Shown: positions 27,676 through 37,463 of the stretch, piece after piece
Numbering within the stretch: the first letter of the stretch is position 1
Layout: each line of letters opens with the position of its first letter
Notes under the pieces: model-generated
Databases searched by the model: none
Seen by the model: only the letters and a program-made list of their open reading frames with translations
What the model was told of the DNA's origin: nothing
Position numbers and translations under genes: made by a program
Assembly (NCBI GenBank): GCA_937127445.1
Contig: CAKZLY010000015.1
Location: 124,001-188,000, forward strand
Direction: 5' to 3'
Source of the DNA: Eximiradius sp.
GTDB taxonomy: Bacteria > Bacteroidota > Ignavibacteria > Kapaibacteriales > UBA2268
Length of the DNA stretch: 64,000 nucleotides

Positions 27676-28880
27676 TTGAGCAATGTTACAAAAATTGCAG
27701 CAATAATTGCACTTGTAATAACACCGGAAATGTTTGCTCCCAATGCATCTGGCATAACTATAGAATTTGGATTTTCTTTGAAAACTGATTTTTGAGCTAC
27801 TTTTGCTGTTGTTGGGACGCAACTAACACCCGCAATTCCAATGACAGGGTTAAATTTGCCTTTTGTAATGAAAAACATGATGTATCCGCCAAGAATGCCA
27901 CCAATACCTGAAAGCAACAATGCTAAAATACCCAGCACAAGAAGCTTAAAAACAGCAGGATTTAAAATAATGCTCGCTTCACATAACACACCTAAAAGAA
28001 CACCCAGAAAGAGTGTCGCAGTATATAACATTGGTCCGCTAACAAGAGAGATATAATGATTGATACCAGATTCGCGTATAGCTACACCTAAAAACAGAGA
28101 AAAGAAAAGTGGCGCGGCAACGGGAAAGAGCAAGCACAGCACTACACACGTAACAAATGAAAATGCTAATTTTTCGTTAGAAGTAATTACTAACACTTTT
28201 TTTGGTGGTGGCATTTTTATTGCTCGCAATTCTTTGGGAACCATTAGTTTTATCAAATACGGATAACCGCCATAAGTTAATCCAAGATAGAGATATGCAA
28301 CAACTGTAATTGGAATGAAAAGATTTTTCGATAGCATAAGCGAAGCAAAAAGCACCATAGGACCATCAGCACCACCCACCATAGCAATGGAAGCAGCATC
28401 GTTTGGCGAAAGCCCCATCCAAACGGCAATTGGAAAAGTAAGAATTGTTCCAAGCTCAGCACATAATGCAATAAACATACTGGTAAAAGGTCTTGCCAGA
28501 AGGAAGCCAACATCAAGCAAAGTGCCAATACCCATAAAAACAACACAAGCAATTAATCCATTGCTAAAAGTATACGTAAAAACAGGTTGAAGGAAATCAA
28601 TTTGTAACACAGTGAGAAGTTCATTGTAATCGGAAATCATAGGATTGATAAAGAGAGTACCATGAGCACCATTATCGAGAATTAATACACCAGCATTAAT
28701 AGCTGCCATTCCTAAACCCATAGGAATCATTAAAAGTGGTTCGAGAATTTCTTTCCTTCCTAAATAAACAAGCAACCCACCTAAACAAATCAAGAAAATT
28801 CTGCCAATTGAAATAAGAATTGGAGCAGAAAAAAAAGTAGAAATACCTTGAAACATATTGACAATATCAAAATCGCCCAT
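27672..28880 (-). CDS. mmdB: Sodium-pumping decarboxylase beta subunit (OadB/MmdB)
   Basis: The integral membrane subunit that decarboxylates carboxybiotin and exports sodium. 402 residues, about nine to eleven helices. Family signs: SIGRIFLICLGGLLVYLG, IPMGLGMAAINAGV, and VGGADGPMVLF, where the aspartate matches a residue needed for sodium transport in OadB. It lies away from the alpha and biotin subunits at 19869-22166, with dnaE and the FAD gene between on the other strand. Confidence 0.94.
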   Translation of the reverse strand: MGDFDIVNMFQGISTFFSAPILISIGRIFLICLGGLLVYLGRKEILEPLLMIPMGLGMAAINAGVLILDNGAHGTLFINPMISDYNELLTVLQIDFLQPVFTYTFSNGLIACVVFMGIGTLLDVGFLLARPFTSMFIALCAELGTILTFPIAVWMGLSPNDAASIAMVGGADGPMVLFASLMLSKNLFIPITVVAYLYLGLTYGGYPYLIKLMVPKELRAIKMPPPKKVLVITSNEKLAFSFVTCVVLCLLFPVAAPLFFSLFLGVAIRESGINHYISLVSGPMLYTATLFLGVLLGVLCEASIILNPAVFKLLVLGILALLLSGIGGILGGYIMFFITKGKFNPVIGIAGVSCVPTTAKVAQKSVFKENPNSIVMPDALGANISGVITSAIIAAIFVTLLK

Positions 28881-28892
28881 TTGCAGAAATCC

Positions 28893-29012
28893 CTAATTTT
28901 TTTTAATAATTTTTAAGAAGGAATACACTGATTTAATAACCAAAACCACGAAAAATGAGATTAAAGATGCAATTGCATAAACTATAAGTGAAAGTACAAG
29001 CGGATTTTTCAT
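28893..29012 (-). CDS. 39-residue single-helix membrane protein between pump genes
   Basis: I translated this ORF myself: it begins MKNPLVLSLIVYAIASLISF, continues as one hydrophobic helix to about residue 26, and ends in a Lys-rich tail (KIIKKN). It lies 12 bases before mmdB and 26 bases after the OadG-like gene, on the same strand. It could be a tiny extra subunit, in the way Veillonella has a small MmdE, but I see no similarity to MmdE. Position and composition support that it is real; function unknown. Confidence 0.6.
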   Translation of the reverse strand: MKNPLVLSLIVYAIASLISFFVVLVIKSVYSFLKIIKKN

Positions 29013-29038
29013 AACAAAACATCTATAATATTAACAAA

Positions 29039-29323
29039 TTATCTTAAATAATGAGATTGCATAATATGAAGTTTACCAATTCGAGACCAAGCAGAATCAT
29101 TTGAGTTTTGGAGAAATTTAATGCTTTTGACGACCACAGATTTATTAAGCACTGATTCGCAAGCAGCTGTTAAGATTGCAATAAGTTCGTCGTCTGAAAT
29201 TTCGTTTTTCTCTAAAAATTTCTTTTCTTCAATATTTTTGATTTTGTAATAATACTTTAAGCCGAAAAATCTAAATAGCCAAGTAATAATGGCCAATATT
29301 GCCAAAACCAACAAAATTTCCAT
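29039..29323 (-). CDS. OadG/MmdD-like subunit with membrane anchor
   Basis: 94 residues: an N-terminal membrane helix (about 2-20), a charged linker, then the soluble tail with AAC helix, SIKFLQ and AWSRIGKL. This matches the layout of OadG/MmdD, which ties the carboxyltransferase to the beta subunit. It is the anchored counterpart of the protein at 20296-20595. AGGAAA precedes the ATG. First gene of the mmdB operon; a TAATTTTG element sits far upstream at 29450-29443. Confidence 0.75.
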   Translation of the reverse strand: MEILLVLAILAIITWLFRFFGLKYYYKIKNIEEKKFLEKNEISDDELIAILTAACESVLNKSVVVKSIKFLQNSNDSAWSRIGKLHIMQSHYLR

Positions 29324-29490
29324 TTTTCCTGCCTTGAAATAATAAAAAAGATATTATTTGTGATAAATAGTCTGTTTTTGAGTTGCTACTATGACTATTA
29401 TCTGCAATCATATAATAAAAAACTTTACAATTTAAATATATACAAAATTAGAAGAAAATTATGTATAAAAAAATACCGAGAAAAAAAACT

Positions 29491-30150
29491 TCATACACCG
29501 CGGGTGTTGGGTTCCCAAATGTATTTATGAATTTGGAGTTGCAATCTGATATTCAGATGTGAGGAAAGCACTAATTCGGCTAATTTACGAGGTTCAAATA
29601 GTCCGAAAGCGGGAGAAACTAAAACGGCACCGACGCGGTAGACAAGATCATACTGTTTAATAATATCGACAGCCCAACAGAAGTCGTTTTCGTCAGAAAT
29701 GACAAACTTAACTTCGTCTTTTTTGTCAAGGTAATTGATGTTGGAATAATTGTTGAATTTGCTCATTCCTGAACCAGGGCATTTGAGGTCTAAAATTTTG
29801 ATAACACGGCTGTCAAGTTTGGAAACATCTGCATGTCCGTTTGTTTCAATAGCAACCTGATAGCCTGAATCGCACAAGTATTTAGCAAGAATGTATGTAT
29901 TTTCCTGAGCAAGTGGTTCGCCACCAGTAAGTTCGACAAACTGGCAGTTGTAGGATTTAATTTTTTCAATAATTTCAGCAATTGACATAATATGTTTGTT
30001 TTCACGTAGCTCAAGAGCATAGTCGGTGTCGCACCAACGGCAACGAAGCATACATCCCTGCATTCGAATAAAAACACAAGGCAAGCCGGCACGTATTCCT
30101 TCGCCCTGAATTGAAAAGAAAATTTCGTTTATATTTAATTTCTCTGTCAT
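29491..30150 (-). CDS. queE: 7-carboxy-7-deazaguanine synthase QueE
   Basis: Radical-SAM enzyme of the queuosine pathway that rearranges carboxytetrahydropterin to 7-carboxy-7-deazaguanine. 219 residues. Cluster cysteines 33, 37 and 40 (CMLRCRWC), N-terminal FFSIQGEGIRAGLPCVFIR and TGGEP are present. It overlaps murA by 4 bases. No other queuosine gene is in the window. Confidence 0.95.
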   Translation of the reverse strand: MTEKLNINEIFFSIQGEGIRAGLPCVFIRMQGCMLRCRWCDTDYALELRENKHIMSIAEIIEKIKSYNCQFVELTGGEPLAQENTYILAKYLCDSGYQVAIETNGHADVSKLDSRVIKILDLKCPGSGMSKFNNYSNINYLDKKDEVKFVISDENDFCWAVDIIKQYDLVYRVGAVLVSPAFGLFEPRKLAELVLSSHLNIRLQLQIHKYIWEPNTRGV

Positions 30151-31409
30151 ATTAAATCGGTTTTAACTCTTTTGATATTAGCACCAATGGATTGAAGTCT
30201 TTGTTCGAAATTTTCATAACCACGGTCAATATGATAAACACGAAGCACCTCAGTAGTACCTTCTGCGATAAGAGAGGCAAGCACAAGCGAAGCCCCAGCA
30301 CGAAGGTCGGAAGCCATAACTGTTGCACCAGAAAGTTTCCGGCCACCTATAACAATTGCTGAATTATCAACAACTTCCACATTAGCACCCAAACGAATTA
30401 ATTCAGGGACGTGCTTAAATCTATCAGGATAAATTGTATCAATGATTTTTGAAGTGCCATCAGCAGCAAGCATTAATGCTGTCCATTGAGCTTGGACGTC
30501 TGTTGGGAATCCGGGGTAAATAGTTGCAGTAATATCAACTGGTTTGGGCTTTCCGTTCATTTCAATAGAAATTTTATCGGCATTCACATCAATATCACAA
30601 CCGGCTTCTTCTAATTTAGCAATAATAGCAGTTAAATGATACGGGTTAGTGTTTTCAAGTTCTAATTTGCCACCAGTAATTGCAGCTGCAATTAAGTAAG
30701 TAGCAGTTTCAATCCTATCGGGAATAGTAATTTCGTCGGCGGGACGAAGAGAATCAACGCCTTCAATTTCAAGTTGCGGTGTGCCTATACCATCAATTTT
30801 AGCCCCCATTTTTACAAGGAAGCGAGCTAAAGCGGTAATTTCAGGTTCAGTTGCAGCATTAGTAAGAAGAGTAGTACCTTTTGCAAGCACAGCAGCCATA
30901 AGCAAATTACCTGTTGCTCCAACGCTTGAAACGTCAAAATGGAAGCGGTTGCCAATTAGACGTTCGGCTTTAGCAACAACGTAACCGCTTTCGAGTGAAA
31001 TTTCAGCACCGAGTTTTTCAAGACCTTTCAGATGTAAATCAACGGGACGAGGTCCCCAAGCACAACCACCAGGCATAGAAACTTTTGCAAATCCATAACG
31101 GGAGACAAGCGGTCCAAGGACATAAAAAGAAGCACGCATTTTTTTAACGTGCTCGTAAGGCGCCTCAAAACTTGTAATATTAGTTGTATCAATGAACAAT
31201 TCGTTGCCATTAAGTTCGCAGAAAGCACCTAAACTGTTCATAAGCCGGGACATAGTCCAGACATCGCGTAAATTTGGCGTATTTTTCAAATGGTAGGTTC
31301 CGGGTGCCAATAGAGTTGCAGGCATGAGAGCCAGAGAACCGTTTTTTGCACCGGAAATTTTCACACGACCGACTAATCTATTTCCACCTTGAATAACAAA
31401 TTTATCCAT
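30147..31409 (-). CDS. murA: UDP-N-acetylglucosamine 1-carboxyvinyltransferase MurA
   Basis: First committed step of peptidoglycan synthesis: enolpyruvyl transfer from PEP to UDP-GlcNAc. 420 residues. Lys22-Asn23 in KISGAKN, and the catalytic Cys116 in [15 protein letters not shown], so the enzyme is the fosfomycin-sensitive cysteine type by residue. The second half has [14 protein letters not shown]. Sits between guaA (16 bases) and queE. Confidence 0.97.
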   Translation of the reverse strand: MDKFVIQGGNRLVGRVKISGAKNGSLALMPATLLAPGTYHLKNTPNLRDVWTMSRLMNSLGAFCELNGNELFIDTTNITSFEAPYEHVKKMRASFYVLGPLVSRYGFAKVSMPGGCAWGPRPVDLHLKGLEKLGAEISLESGYVVAKAERLIGNRFHFDVSSVGATGNLLMAAVLAKGTTLLTNAATEPEITALARFLVKMGAKIDGIGTPQLEIEGVDSLRPADEITIPDRIETATYLIAAAITGGKLELENTNPYHLTAIIAKLEEAGCDIDVNADKISIEMNGKPKPVDITATIYPGFPTDVQAQWTALMLAADGTSKIIDTIYPDRFKHVPELIRLGANVEVVDNSAIVIGGRKLSGATVMASDLRAGASLVLASLIAEGTTEVLRVYHIDRGYENFEQRLQSIGANIKRVKTDLI

Positions 31410-31425
31410 AACTATTCCTTTTAAA

Positions 31426-32958
31426 TTATTCCCATTCGATAGTTCCGGGTGGTTTGCTTGTTATATCATAAACAACGCGATTTATGCCCCGAATTTCATT
31501 AATTATTCTATTGCTAATTTTTGCCAATACATCATAATGGAACTGGAACCAATCAGCAGTCATACCATCGACAGATGTAACTGCACGTAATGCACAGACG
31601 TTTTCATAGGTTCTTTCGTCGCCCATCACACCAACACTTTGAACTGGCAACAAAACAGCAAAAGCTTGCCAAATTTTATCGTATAATCCAGCTTCGGTAA
31701 TTTCTTGAATGTATATATCATCTGCTTTTTGCAATATTTCAATACGTTCTTGGGTTATCTCACCGATAATTCTAATTGCAAGTCCGGGTCCAGGGAAAGG
31801 ATGGCGACGAATAAACCACTCGGGAACACCAAGTTGGCGACCAACAGCACGAACCTCGTCTTTGAACAATTCTCGAAACGGCTCGATTAATTTAAGTCCC
31901 ATTTTTTCAGGTAAGCCGCCAACGTTATGGTGCGATTTGATTACTGCCGAGGGTCCTTTGACACTAACAGATTCAATCACATCGGGATAGAGAGTTCCTT
32001 GGGCAAGCCATTTTGCGTTATTAAACTTTTTTGCTTCAATTTCGAAAAGTTCAATAAAAGTATTGCCTATTGTTTTTCTTTTTTGTTCGGGGTCGGTAAC
32101 ACCTTTCAAACGAGCAAGGAAAATATCGCTTGCATTGACTAAATCAATTGAAATATTGAAATTATCATTAAACAATTTCATTAATTTTTCACTTTCCTGA
32201 AGTCTCATCAAGCCGGTATCTATATGGATGCAATGTAGTTTATTTCCGATTGCCTTGCTAAGCAGCACAGCGAGCACAGTTGAATCGACACCACCCGAAA
32301 GGGCACAAATAATTTCGCTTGTTCCGACTTCCTCTTGAATTTTCTTAATGGCACTATCAACAAAAGAGTGCATATCCCAAACTTCTTTGCAAAGACAAAT
32401 TTTTCGGACAAAGTTTTCAAGAATCTTTATTCCTTCGAGCGAATGATGCACTTCGGGATGGAACTGAACCCCGTATATTTTTTTATCTTGATTGCGAATA
32501 GCTGCAATTGGGGCATTTTCAGTATGAGCAATAATTTCAAAACCGTCAGGAATTTTAGTAAGAGAATCACCGTGGCTCATCCAGACTTGTGAATTTTTCG
32601 ATACATCTTGAAAAATCAAATCAGATTTATCAATAATGAGGTTTGCTCTCCCATATTCACGTTTTGCAGCTTTGTTGACTTCGCCACCTAACTGATAAGC
32701 AATAAGTTGCAAACCATAGCAAATACCCAATATAGGCACATCCAAGGAAAAAACATCAAATTTTGGAATAGGTGCGTTTTCAGAATAAACACTCGAAGGG
32801 CCACCTGATAGGATAATGCCATTGGGGACAATGGACGTAATAGTATCGATATCTATTGAAAATGGATGAATTTCAGCATAAACATTTAATTCTCTAATTT
32901 TACGTGCGATAATTTGAGTATATTGAGAACCAAAATCTAAAATTACAATTTTTTCCAT
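31426..32958 (-). CDS. guaA: GMP synthase (glutamine-hydrolysing)
   Basis: Converts XMP to GMP. 510 residues. N-terminal class-I amidotransferase with nucleophile Cys80 (GICYGLQ), His167 and Glu169 (FHPEV); C-terminal ATP pyrophosphatase with SGGVDST at 221-227 and the dimerisation domain ending PPGTIEWE. First gene of the guaA-murA-queE set; a TATTTTTG element lies at 32994-32987 upstream with no clear -33. Confidence 0.97.
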   Translation of the reverse strand: MEKIVILDFGSQYTQIIARKIRELNVYAEIHPFSIDIDTITSIVPNGIILSGGPSSVYSENAPIPKFDVFSLDVPILGICYGLQLIAYQLGGEVNKAAKREYGRANLIIDKSDLIFQDVSKNSQVWMSHGDSLTKIPDGFEIIAHTENAPIAAIRNQDKKIYGVQFHPEVHHSLEGIKILENFVRKICLCKEVWDMHSFVDSAIKKIQEEVGTSEIICALSGGVDSTVLAVLLSKAIGNKLHCIHIDTGLMRLQESEKLMKLFNDNFNISIDLVNASDIFLARLKGVTDPEQKRKTIGNTFIELFEIEAKKFNNAKWLAQGTLYPDVIESVSVKGPSAVIKSHHNVGGLPEKMGLKLIEPFRELFKDEVRAVGRQLGVPEWFIRRHPFPGPGLAIRIIGEITQERIEILQKADDIYIQEITEAGLYDKIWQAFAVLLPVQSVGVMGDERTYENVCALRAVTSVDGMTADWFQFHYDVLAKISNRIINEIRGINRVVYDITSKPPGTIEWE

Positions 32959-33050
32959 AATAACCTAAGAATGAGAAATAAAAAAGCAAAAATAATAAAA
33001 GTGGAATAAATAAAAAATTAATAAAAAAATCGAGGAATGGTGATTTTTTT

Positions 33051-33082
33051 CTTGCATAGTTAAAAAAAAGAATTTATTTTTG
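33051..33082 (+). promoter_or_regulatory. Promoter of tRNA-Gly
   Basis: CTTG (33051-33054), a 20-base spacer and TATTTTTG (33075-33082). Predicted start near 33088, 26 bases before the tRNA. Confidence 0.6.
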
Positions 33083-33113
33083 CATTCACCAAACGGTTGT
33101 TCTTTGGTATAAA

Positions 33114-33186
33114 GCGAAAGTAGCTCAGTTGGTAGAGCACAACCTTGCCAAGGTTGGGGTCGCGAGTTCGAGTCTCGTCTTTCGCT
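33114..33186 (+). tRNA. tRNA-Gly (anticodon GCC)
   Basis: A 73-base cloverleaf. The acceptor arms GCGAAAG and CTTTCGC pair fully; D-arm AGCTCAGTTGGTAGAGC, a five-pair anticodon stem with GCC at 33147-33149, and T-arm GTTCGAGTC are clear. The 3' CCA is not encoded. Confidence 0.97.
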
Positions 33187-33187
33187 C

Positions 33188-33266
33188 GACGAACAAAGTT
33201 CGTCTCTTCCTCTTTATGCTGCGTGCCTTGCTGTCACAATCCCCCCGATAGCAGGGCTTTTTTATT
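33188..33266 (+). terminator. Terminator region after tRNA-Gly
   Basis: Two hairpins in series: a 7-bp stem (33188-33194 with 33198-33204), and an 11-bp stem (33225-33235 with 33247-33257) followed by a T run. The second is a full rho-independent signal, next to the end of the convergent kinase gene. Confidence 0.8.
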
Positions 33267-34410
33267 ATGTGCTATTTTGAGTTGGCTTCGGAAGCTTAAC
33301 ATAAAATGTGGTACCCTTATTAAGTTCAGTTTCGAAATATAAAGCACCATTTTGTTTTTCAGCAAGTTCTTTGCATAGGACAAGTCCGAGACCAGTGCCG
33401 GGTTCGTTTTGGGTTCCGGGAGTAGTATATTTAGATTCGATGCGAAATACTTTATCTTTGGCTTCGTCTGGGAGTCCAACACCAAAATCTTTAACATAAA
33501 TTTCGACGCTATCGCCTAAGTCGCGAGCACCAAGGATAATTTTGCTGTTTGCATAGGAAAACTTAATTGCGTTGGAAACTAAGTTCCGGATTATGGTGTT
33601 TGCTTGATAATTATCTGCCCAGATGAACAATTTATCTTGCACTTCTTTTACAAGCTCGATGTTTTTGTTGTCGGCGTTGTCTTTGAAAAGACTTGATACT
33701 CTATCGAAAATGTCATTTACATCTATGATAGTTGGATTGTACTGCAAGCCTCCAATTTGCGAGCGGGACCATTCGAGCAAATTTTCAAGAAATTCGAATA
33801 ATTTTTTAGCTGCAGAATTCATACTATTAGCAATTTGCTGTATATCATCGCGTTCTAATGAATCGTAGGCATCAACTAAAAGTTCGGATAGACCAATGAA
33901 ACCTGTAAAAGGACCCCGCAAGTCGTGAGCAATAATAGAAAAGAACTTATCACGTTGTGCAATTGCTTGTTTAAGTTCAGATTGTGCTTTTTCGAGTTCC
34001 TTACTATAACGAACAACATTGTCGTGCGAACATTTTAAATCCAAATGAGTTTTTACTCTACTTAGTAACTCAACAATATTGAAAGGTTTTGTAATATAAT
34101 CAACGGCACCCAGTCGAAATCCTAACACAATATCTTCGGTCTCGATCCTGCCGGTAATAAAAATAATTGGAATATTTTTGGTTATAGAATTATTTTTAAG
34201 TTTTTTACAGACTTCAAATCCATTGATATCCGGTAGATTGATATCCAACAGAATTAAATCTGGGTTCTGAATTTGAGCAATTTCAATAGTTTGTTTGCCA
34301 GTAGATGCAAATAAAACAGTATAGCCTTCTTTATATAGGGCTGTACTTAATATTTGCAAGTTTTTGGGATTGTCATCAACCACAAGAATTAGAAATTCAT
34401 TATTTATCAT
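33265..34410 (-). CDS. Receiver domain-histidine kinase hybrid
   Basis: 381 residues from the ATG at 34410; the frame stays open 31 codons upstream but the receiver begins right after this ATG. Receiver with DLILLDINLP (acceptor Asp) and DYITKPF, a coiled linker (SKELEKAQSELKQAIAQRD), HisKA with His in SIIAHDLRGPFTG, and HATPase with NLVSNAIKFS, KDFGVGLPD and GTGLGL. No membrane segment. Same layout as the protein at 6971-8068 but a different HisKA branch. Stand-alone gene; partner regulators unknown. Confidence 0.92.
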   Translation of the reverse strand: MINNEFLILVVDDNPKNLQILSTALYKEGYTVLFASTGKQTIEIAQIQNPDLILLDINLPDINGFEVCKKLKNNSITKNIPIIFITGRIETEDIVLGFRLGAVDYITKPFNIVELLSRVKTHLDLKCSHDNVVRYSKELEKAQSELKQAIAQRDKFFSIIAHDLRGPFTGFIGLSELLVDAYDSLERDDIQQIANSMNSAAKKLFEFLENLLEWSRSQIGGLQYNPTIIDVNDIFDRVSSLFKDNADNKNIELVKEVQDKLFIWADNYQANTIIRNLVSNAIKFSYANSKIILGARDLGDSVEIYVKDFGVGLPDEAKDKVFRIESKYTTPGTQNEPGTGLGLVLCKELAEKQNGALYFETELNKGTTFYVKLPKPTQNST

Positions 34411-34743
34411 AATAAGCTCGATAGATTGTGATGCATAATTGGGAATGATTTTAAATTTGTTGACGCAAGAAATATATAGAAATTGAAAATAATTAATAAA
34501 CAAACTGTTAATTTATGATAATTTTTTTAAAATATTACAGTGGGCAATTAGTTTGAGAATAGACTAATTTAACTATACCATAAACGATATAACTATAAAC
34601 ATAATTAAGCAAATAAGTAAAAACGTAAAACATATCTAATATTAAAATCAACAAATAGATAATAAAATATGGTGGCATAATAATTGAGGTGATTAATTAC
34701 AAATTATTTGTAGGCTTGAAACATACATATTATCGAGCAAAAA
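34411..34743. other. 333-base AT-rich intergenic region
   Basis: Between the divergent kinase and PorV-like genes. I find no ORF or RNA. One inverted repeat with 7-base arms (34546-34552 and 34563-34569) may be a protein or hairpin site. No clear TAnnTTTG element. Confidence 0.5.
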
Positions 34744-35829
34744 ATGAAAAAGGAAGAAAATACATTGTGCAATATTAGCCAAATCAGTAAAAAAAACTGG
34801 CTGCTAATGATATTGTTGATTGCAATAAATTATCTCCCGCTGTATTCGGTGCAAACGTCTGGCGGCTATTCACAATCGTGGTTATCAAGAAATGTTGGAG
34901 GCAGAGGACTTGCTATGGGTGGAGCATTTACAGCAATTGCAAACGACCCTTTTGCAATATACTATAATCCCGCAGGAGTGGGATTTTTCTCGCCAACACC
35001 AATCGTTGCATCATCTGCTTCGAATTTAGGCTTCGATAGGACAAATGTAACGCTTGCTTATGCTCAGAAAGTTACCGACAATGTGGGAATTGGATTTGGT
35101 GTGAATAGCCAATATGCGGGTTCATTTACTCAAAGGGATATTCGAGGCAATCCGTATAAGCAACTTTCTTCGTATCAATATAATATTGGTGCTTATAGTG
35201 CGTACAGTATGGAGTTTGCAAGCATTGGATTTGGATTGAAGTATTTAATAGACAATCTAACCGGAGTACCGACCGAAGCAACAGGTATAGCGCTTGATGT
35301 AGGTGCAAAATTTAACGTATTTGATTTGTTTTCATTTGGTTTAGCGGTTCAGAATATTGGCGGAACCATGCTATGGAACACACAAAACTATAGCACGGAA
35401 AACATTCCATACACGATTAGAGCTGGTATTGGGCTTGAATTTGGATTTAACGAGCAAATCTATACAATGCGTTCAACCACTGATGGTGAAGAGGAAACCG
35501 TATATATACCGCCAACAAGATATTTGATTTTATCAATGGATGCAGTTTATAATCAATATGATTTGACGCCAACATTTATTGTTGGAACAGAGATGGTACT
35601 ACACGAATTGATTGGGATACGTGGTGGAATTTCTGTTTATGGTAATAAATATGGCAAACCGCAGTTCTTCCCAAATACGTATTGGGGAACTGGTATTTCA
35701 TTAAGACCGAAGTTAGGCGAGCTATTTCCGAATATTCCTTTCAAATCACACATTGATTATACAGTTGGGAAAGAAATAAATGCAGAAAGCGGATTACTGC
35801 ATAACATTTCATTAGTATTTGAATTTTAA
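34744..35829 (+). CDS. PorV/PorQ-family outer-membrane beta-barrel protein (T9SS-linked)
   Basis: 361 residues. An N-terminal hydrophobic export segment (about 19-34) is followed by the FadL-like barrel family start: SRNVGGRGLAMGGAFTAIA then DPFAIYYNPAGVGF, the hallmark of PorV/PorQ and related proteins. PorV shuttles T9SS cargo from the translocon to the attachment complex at the cell surface. The end VFEF fits outer-membrane insertion. Which branch (PorV, PorQ, or a general member) cannot be decided here. The gene end overlaps the convergent CTD protein by 4 bases. Confidence 0.82.
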   Translation: MKKEENTLCNISQISKKNWLLMILLIAINYLPLYSVQTSGGYSQSWLSRNVGGRGLAMGGAFTAIANDPFAIYYNPAGVGFFSPTPIVASSASNLGFDRTNVTLAYAQKVTDNVGIGFGVNSQYAGSFTQRDIRGNPYKQLSSYQYNIGAYSAYSMEFASIGFGLKYLIDNLTGVPTEATGIALDVGAKFNVFDLFSFGLAVQNIGGTMLWNTQNYSTENIPYTIRAGIGLEFGFNEQIYTMRSTTDGEEETVYIPPTRYLILSMDAVYNQYDLTPTFIVGTEMVLHELIGIRGGISVYGNKYGKPQFFPNTYWGTGISLRPKLGELFPNIPFKSHIDYTVGKEINAESGLLHNISLVFEF

Positions 35830-36710
35830 TATAAATTAAGAAATTTTCGGGTAATCAAATCACTGGTTGAATAATCGTAAATTGAAAAAATTAGGAATCC
35901 TTTTGGCAGAATACTTTTGGGTATTTCGCAAAGCGAACTTGCTTCTGAGCTATAAATCAAGATACCTTGCAAATTATAAACACTGATTGTGCCTCTGATA
36001 AGGTTAATGACAAATCTATCATTCATTTCTTGAATTGACAGTTTAGTGTCAGTTTGGTCAATAATTGATGAATAATCAGGATATAGGACAGCAACAGCAT
36101 CTAAATCAAATCCGGAGACTAAAAAAGATGGTTGATAATATGGATGAGTTTCGTTTATTGAGACAATCAAAGATGCATCTTTGATTTTAATATGAGTTAT
36201 ATAATCCAGCCCAACATTGTTTAAATCAAAGCCATCACCGCCACAATTTGGATAGTCGAATGATGATATTTGACCATTGGTAGGTGTTTTCCCTGCCATA
36301 CCTTCGAGCGTCCATTCGTTATAAGGAAAAGTAATGAAATTCACACCATCTTGGCTGACAGAAACAATAGCTGGTTCAGCAAAGATTTTATCATCTATAA
36401 GTCTTTGAAAAGCATTTTCAAAAATAATAAAATCAACCCCTTCCCCATTTCGTATTACTCCATTTTTTATACCTACTATTATTTCACCGCCAATACCTAT
36501 GGAGCAAAGTTCTTCGGGACGCGACTCAGGAATAGTCCAGGATGCGACACAAGATGGAGTCCCGAAAATATTTTTTGGGAAATATTCAGATGATTGTCCA
36601 GCGTTCTGCCCTGTTCCAGGAATAAACGAATATACAGTATCTATAAAAGTTCCGCAATGTAGAAATGAATTGCTTAGTAAAAACACCAAAATAAATAAAA
36701 ATCTTTTCAT
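35826..36710 (-). CDS. Secreted protein with a T9SS-like C-terminal domain
   Basis: 294 residues. Signal peptide about 1-19 (ends LHCG). The middle has a beta-rich domain with EGVDFIIFENAF and SFLVSGFDLDAVAVLYP, a pattern seen in cell-surface proteins of unknown role. The last 70 residues look like a shortened type-A sorting domain: ISVYNLQGILIYSS, then LPKGFLIFSIYD, and a basic FLNLY end, but the usual YPNP start motif is missing. It has its own strong promoter. Confidence 0.72.
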   Translation of the reverse strand: MKRFLFILVFLLSNSFLHCGTFIDTVYSFIPGTGQNAGQSSEYFPKNIFGTPSCVASWTIPESRPEELCSIGIGGEIIVGIKNGVIRNGEGVDFIIFENAFQRLIDDKIFAEPAIVSVSQDGVNFITFPYNEWTLEGMAGKTPTNGQISSFDYPNCGGDGFDLNNVGLDYITHIKIKDASLIVSINETHPYYQPSFLVSGFDLDAVAVLYPDYSSIIDQTDTKLSIQEMNDRFVINLIRGTISVYNLQGILIYSSEASSLCEIPKSILPKGFLIFSIYDYSTSDLITRKFLNLY

Positions 36711-36734
36711 ATTTTTTTCACCAATTCGTTAATA

Positions 36735-36765
36735 CAAATTTATTGAGAACATTAATTTTAACAAA
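36735..36765 (-). promoter_or_regulatory. Promoter of the secreted CTD-protein gene
   Basis: On the minus strand, TTTG (36765-36762), a 19-base spacer and TAAATTTG (36742-36735). Expected transcript start near 36729, 19 bases before the ATG. Confidence 0.75.
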
Positions 36766-36782
36766 GCAATATTAAACCTCTT

Positions 36783-37424
36783 ATGAATGATAAACAGAGA
36801 ATGGTTAAAATATTAGATATTTTATCAAAAGAATATCCTGATGTCAAAATACAGTTGCATTTTTCTAATCCGTTTGAATTATTAATTGCAACGATACTAT
36901 CAGCACAATGCACAGATGAGAGAGTAAACAAAGTTACACCATCACTTTTCAAGAAATATAAAGGACCCGAGGATTATGTAAATACTCCGATTGAAGTGTT
37001 AGAGAAAGAGATTTTCTCGACTGGATATTATAAAGCAAAAGCAAAGTATATAAAAGAAATGAGTAAAATGCTACTGGGACAATACAACGGAGAAGTACCC
37101 ACACAATTGGAAGAATTAATAAAATTACCAGGTGTGGGACGTAAAACCGCTAATGTGGTACTTGGACATTGCTATAACGTTCCGGCGATTGTTGTCGACA
37201 CACACGTAATTAAGCTAAGCAATAGATTAGGATTTGTTTCAACAAAAAACGCTGAATTTATTGAAAGAAAACTTACGGAATTAATACCAAAAAAGAAATG
37301 GGTAATATTTACTCATTATTTTATTAGCCACGGACGAAAGGTATGCACAGCAAGAAATCCAAAATGCAATGAGTGTGTGATTTCGCAATACTGTAAATAT
37401 TATTTGGAAAATATTAAGAATTAA
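36783..37424 (+). CDS. nth: Endonuclease III
   Basis: DNA glycosylase/AP lyase for oxidised pyrimidines. 213 residues. Helix-hairpin-helix LPGVGRKTANVV with catalytic Lys121, catalytic Asp139 in VVDTH, and the iron-sulfur cluster cysteines 188, 195, 198 and 204 (C-x6-C-x2-C-x5-C). All key residues are there. It begins 18 bases from the divergent promoter. Confidence 0.97.
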   Translation: MNDKQRMVKILDILSKEYPDVKIQLHFSNPFELLIATILSAQCTDERVNKVTPSLFKKYKGPEDYVNTPIEVLEKEIFSTGYYKAKAKYIKEMSKMLLGQYNGEVPTQLEELIKLPGVGRKTANVVLGHCYNVPAIVVDTHVIKLSNRLGFVSTKNAEFIERKLTELIPKKKWVIFTHYFISHGRKVCTARNPKCNECVISQYCKYYLENIKN

Positions 37425-37463
37425 GATAAATTAATTTTGTTTTATTACTCATTCTGTCTTGTT

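Noticed and set aside
34546-34569. Seven-base inverted repeat as a terminator of the PorV-like gene region
   Set aside because: No T run follows on either strand; kept only as a possible protein site.
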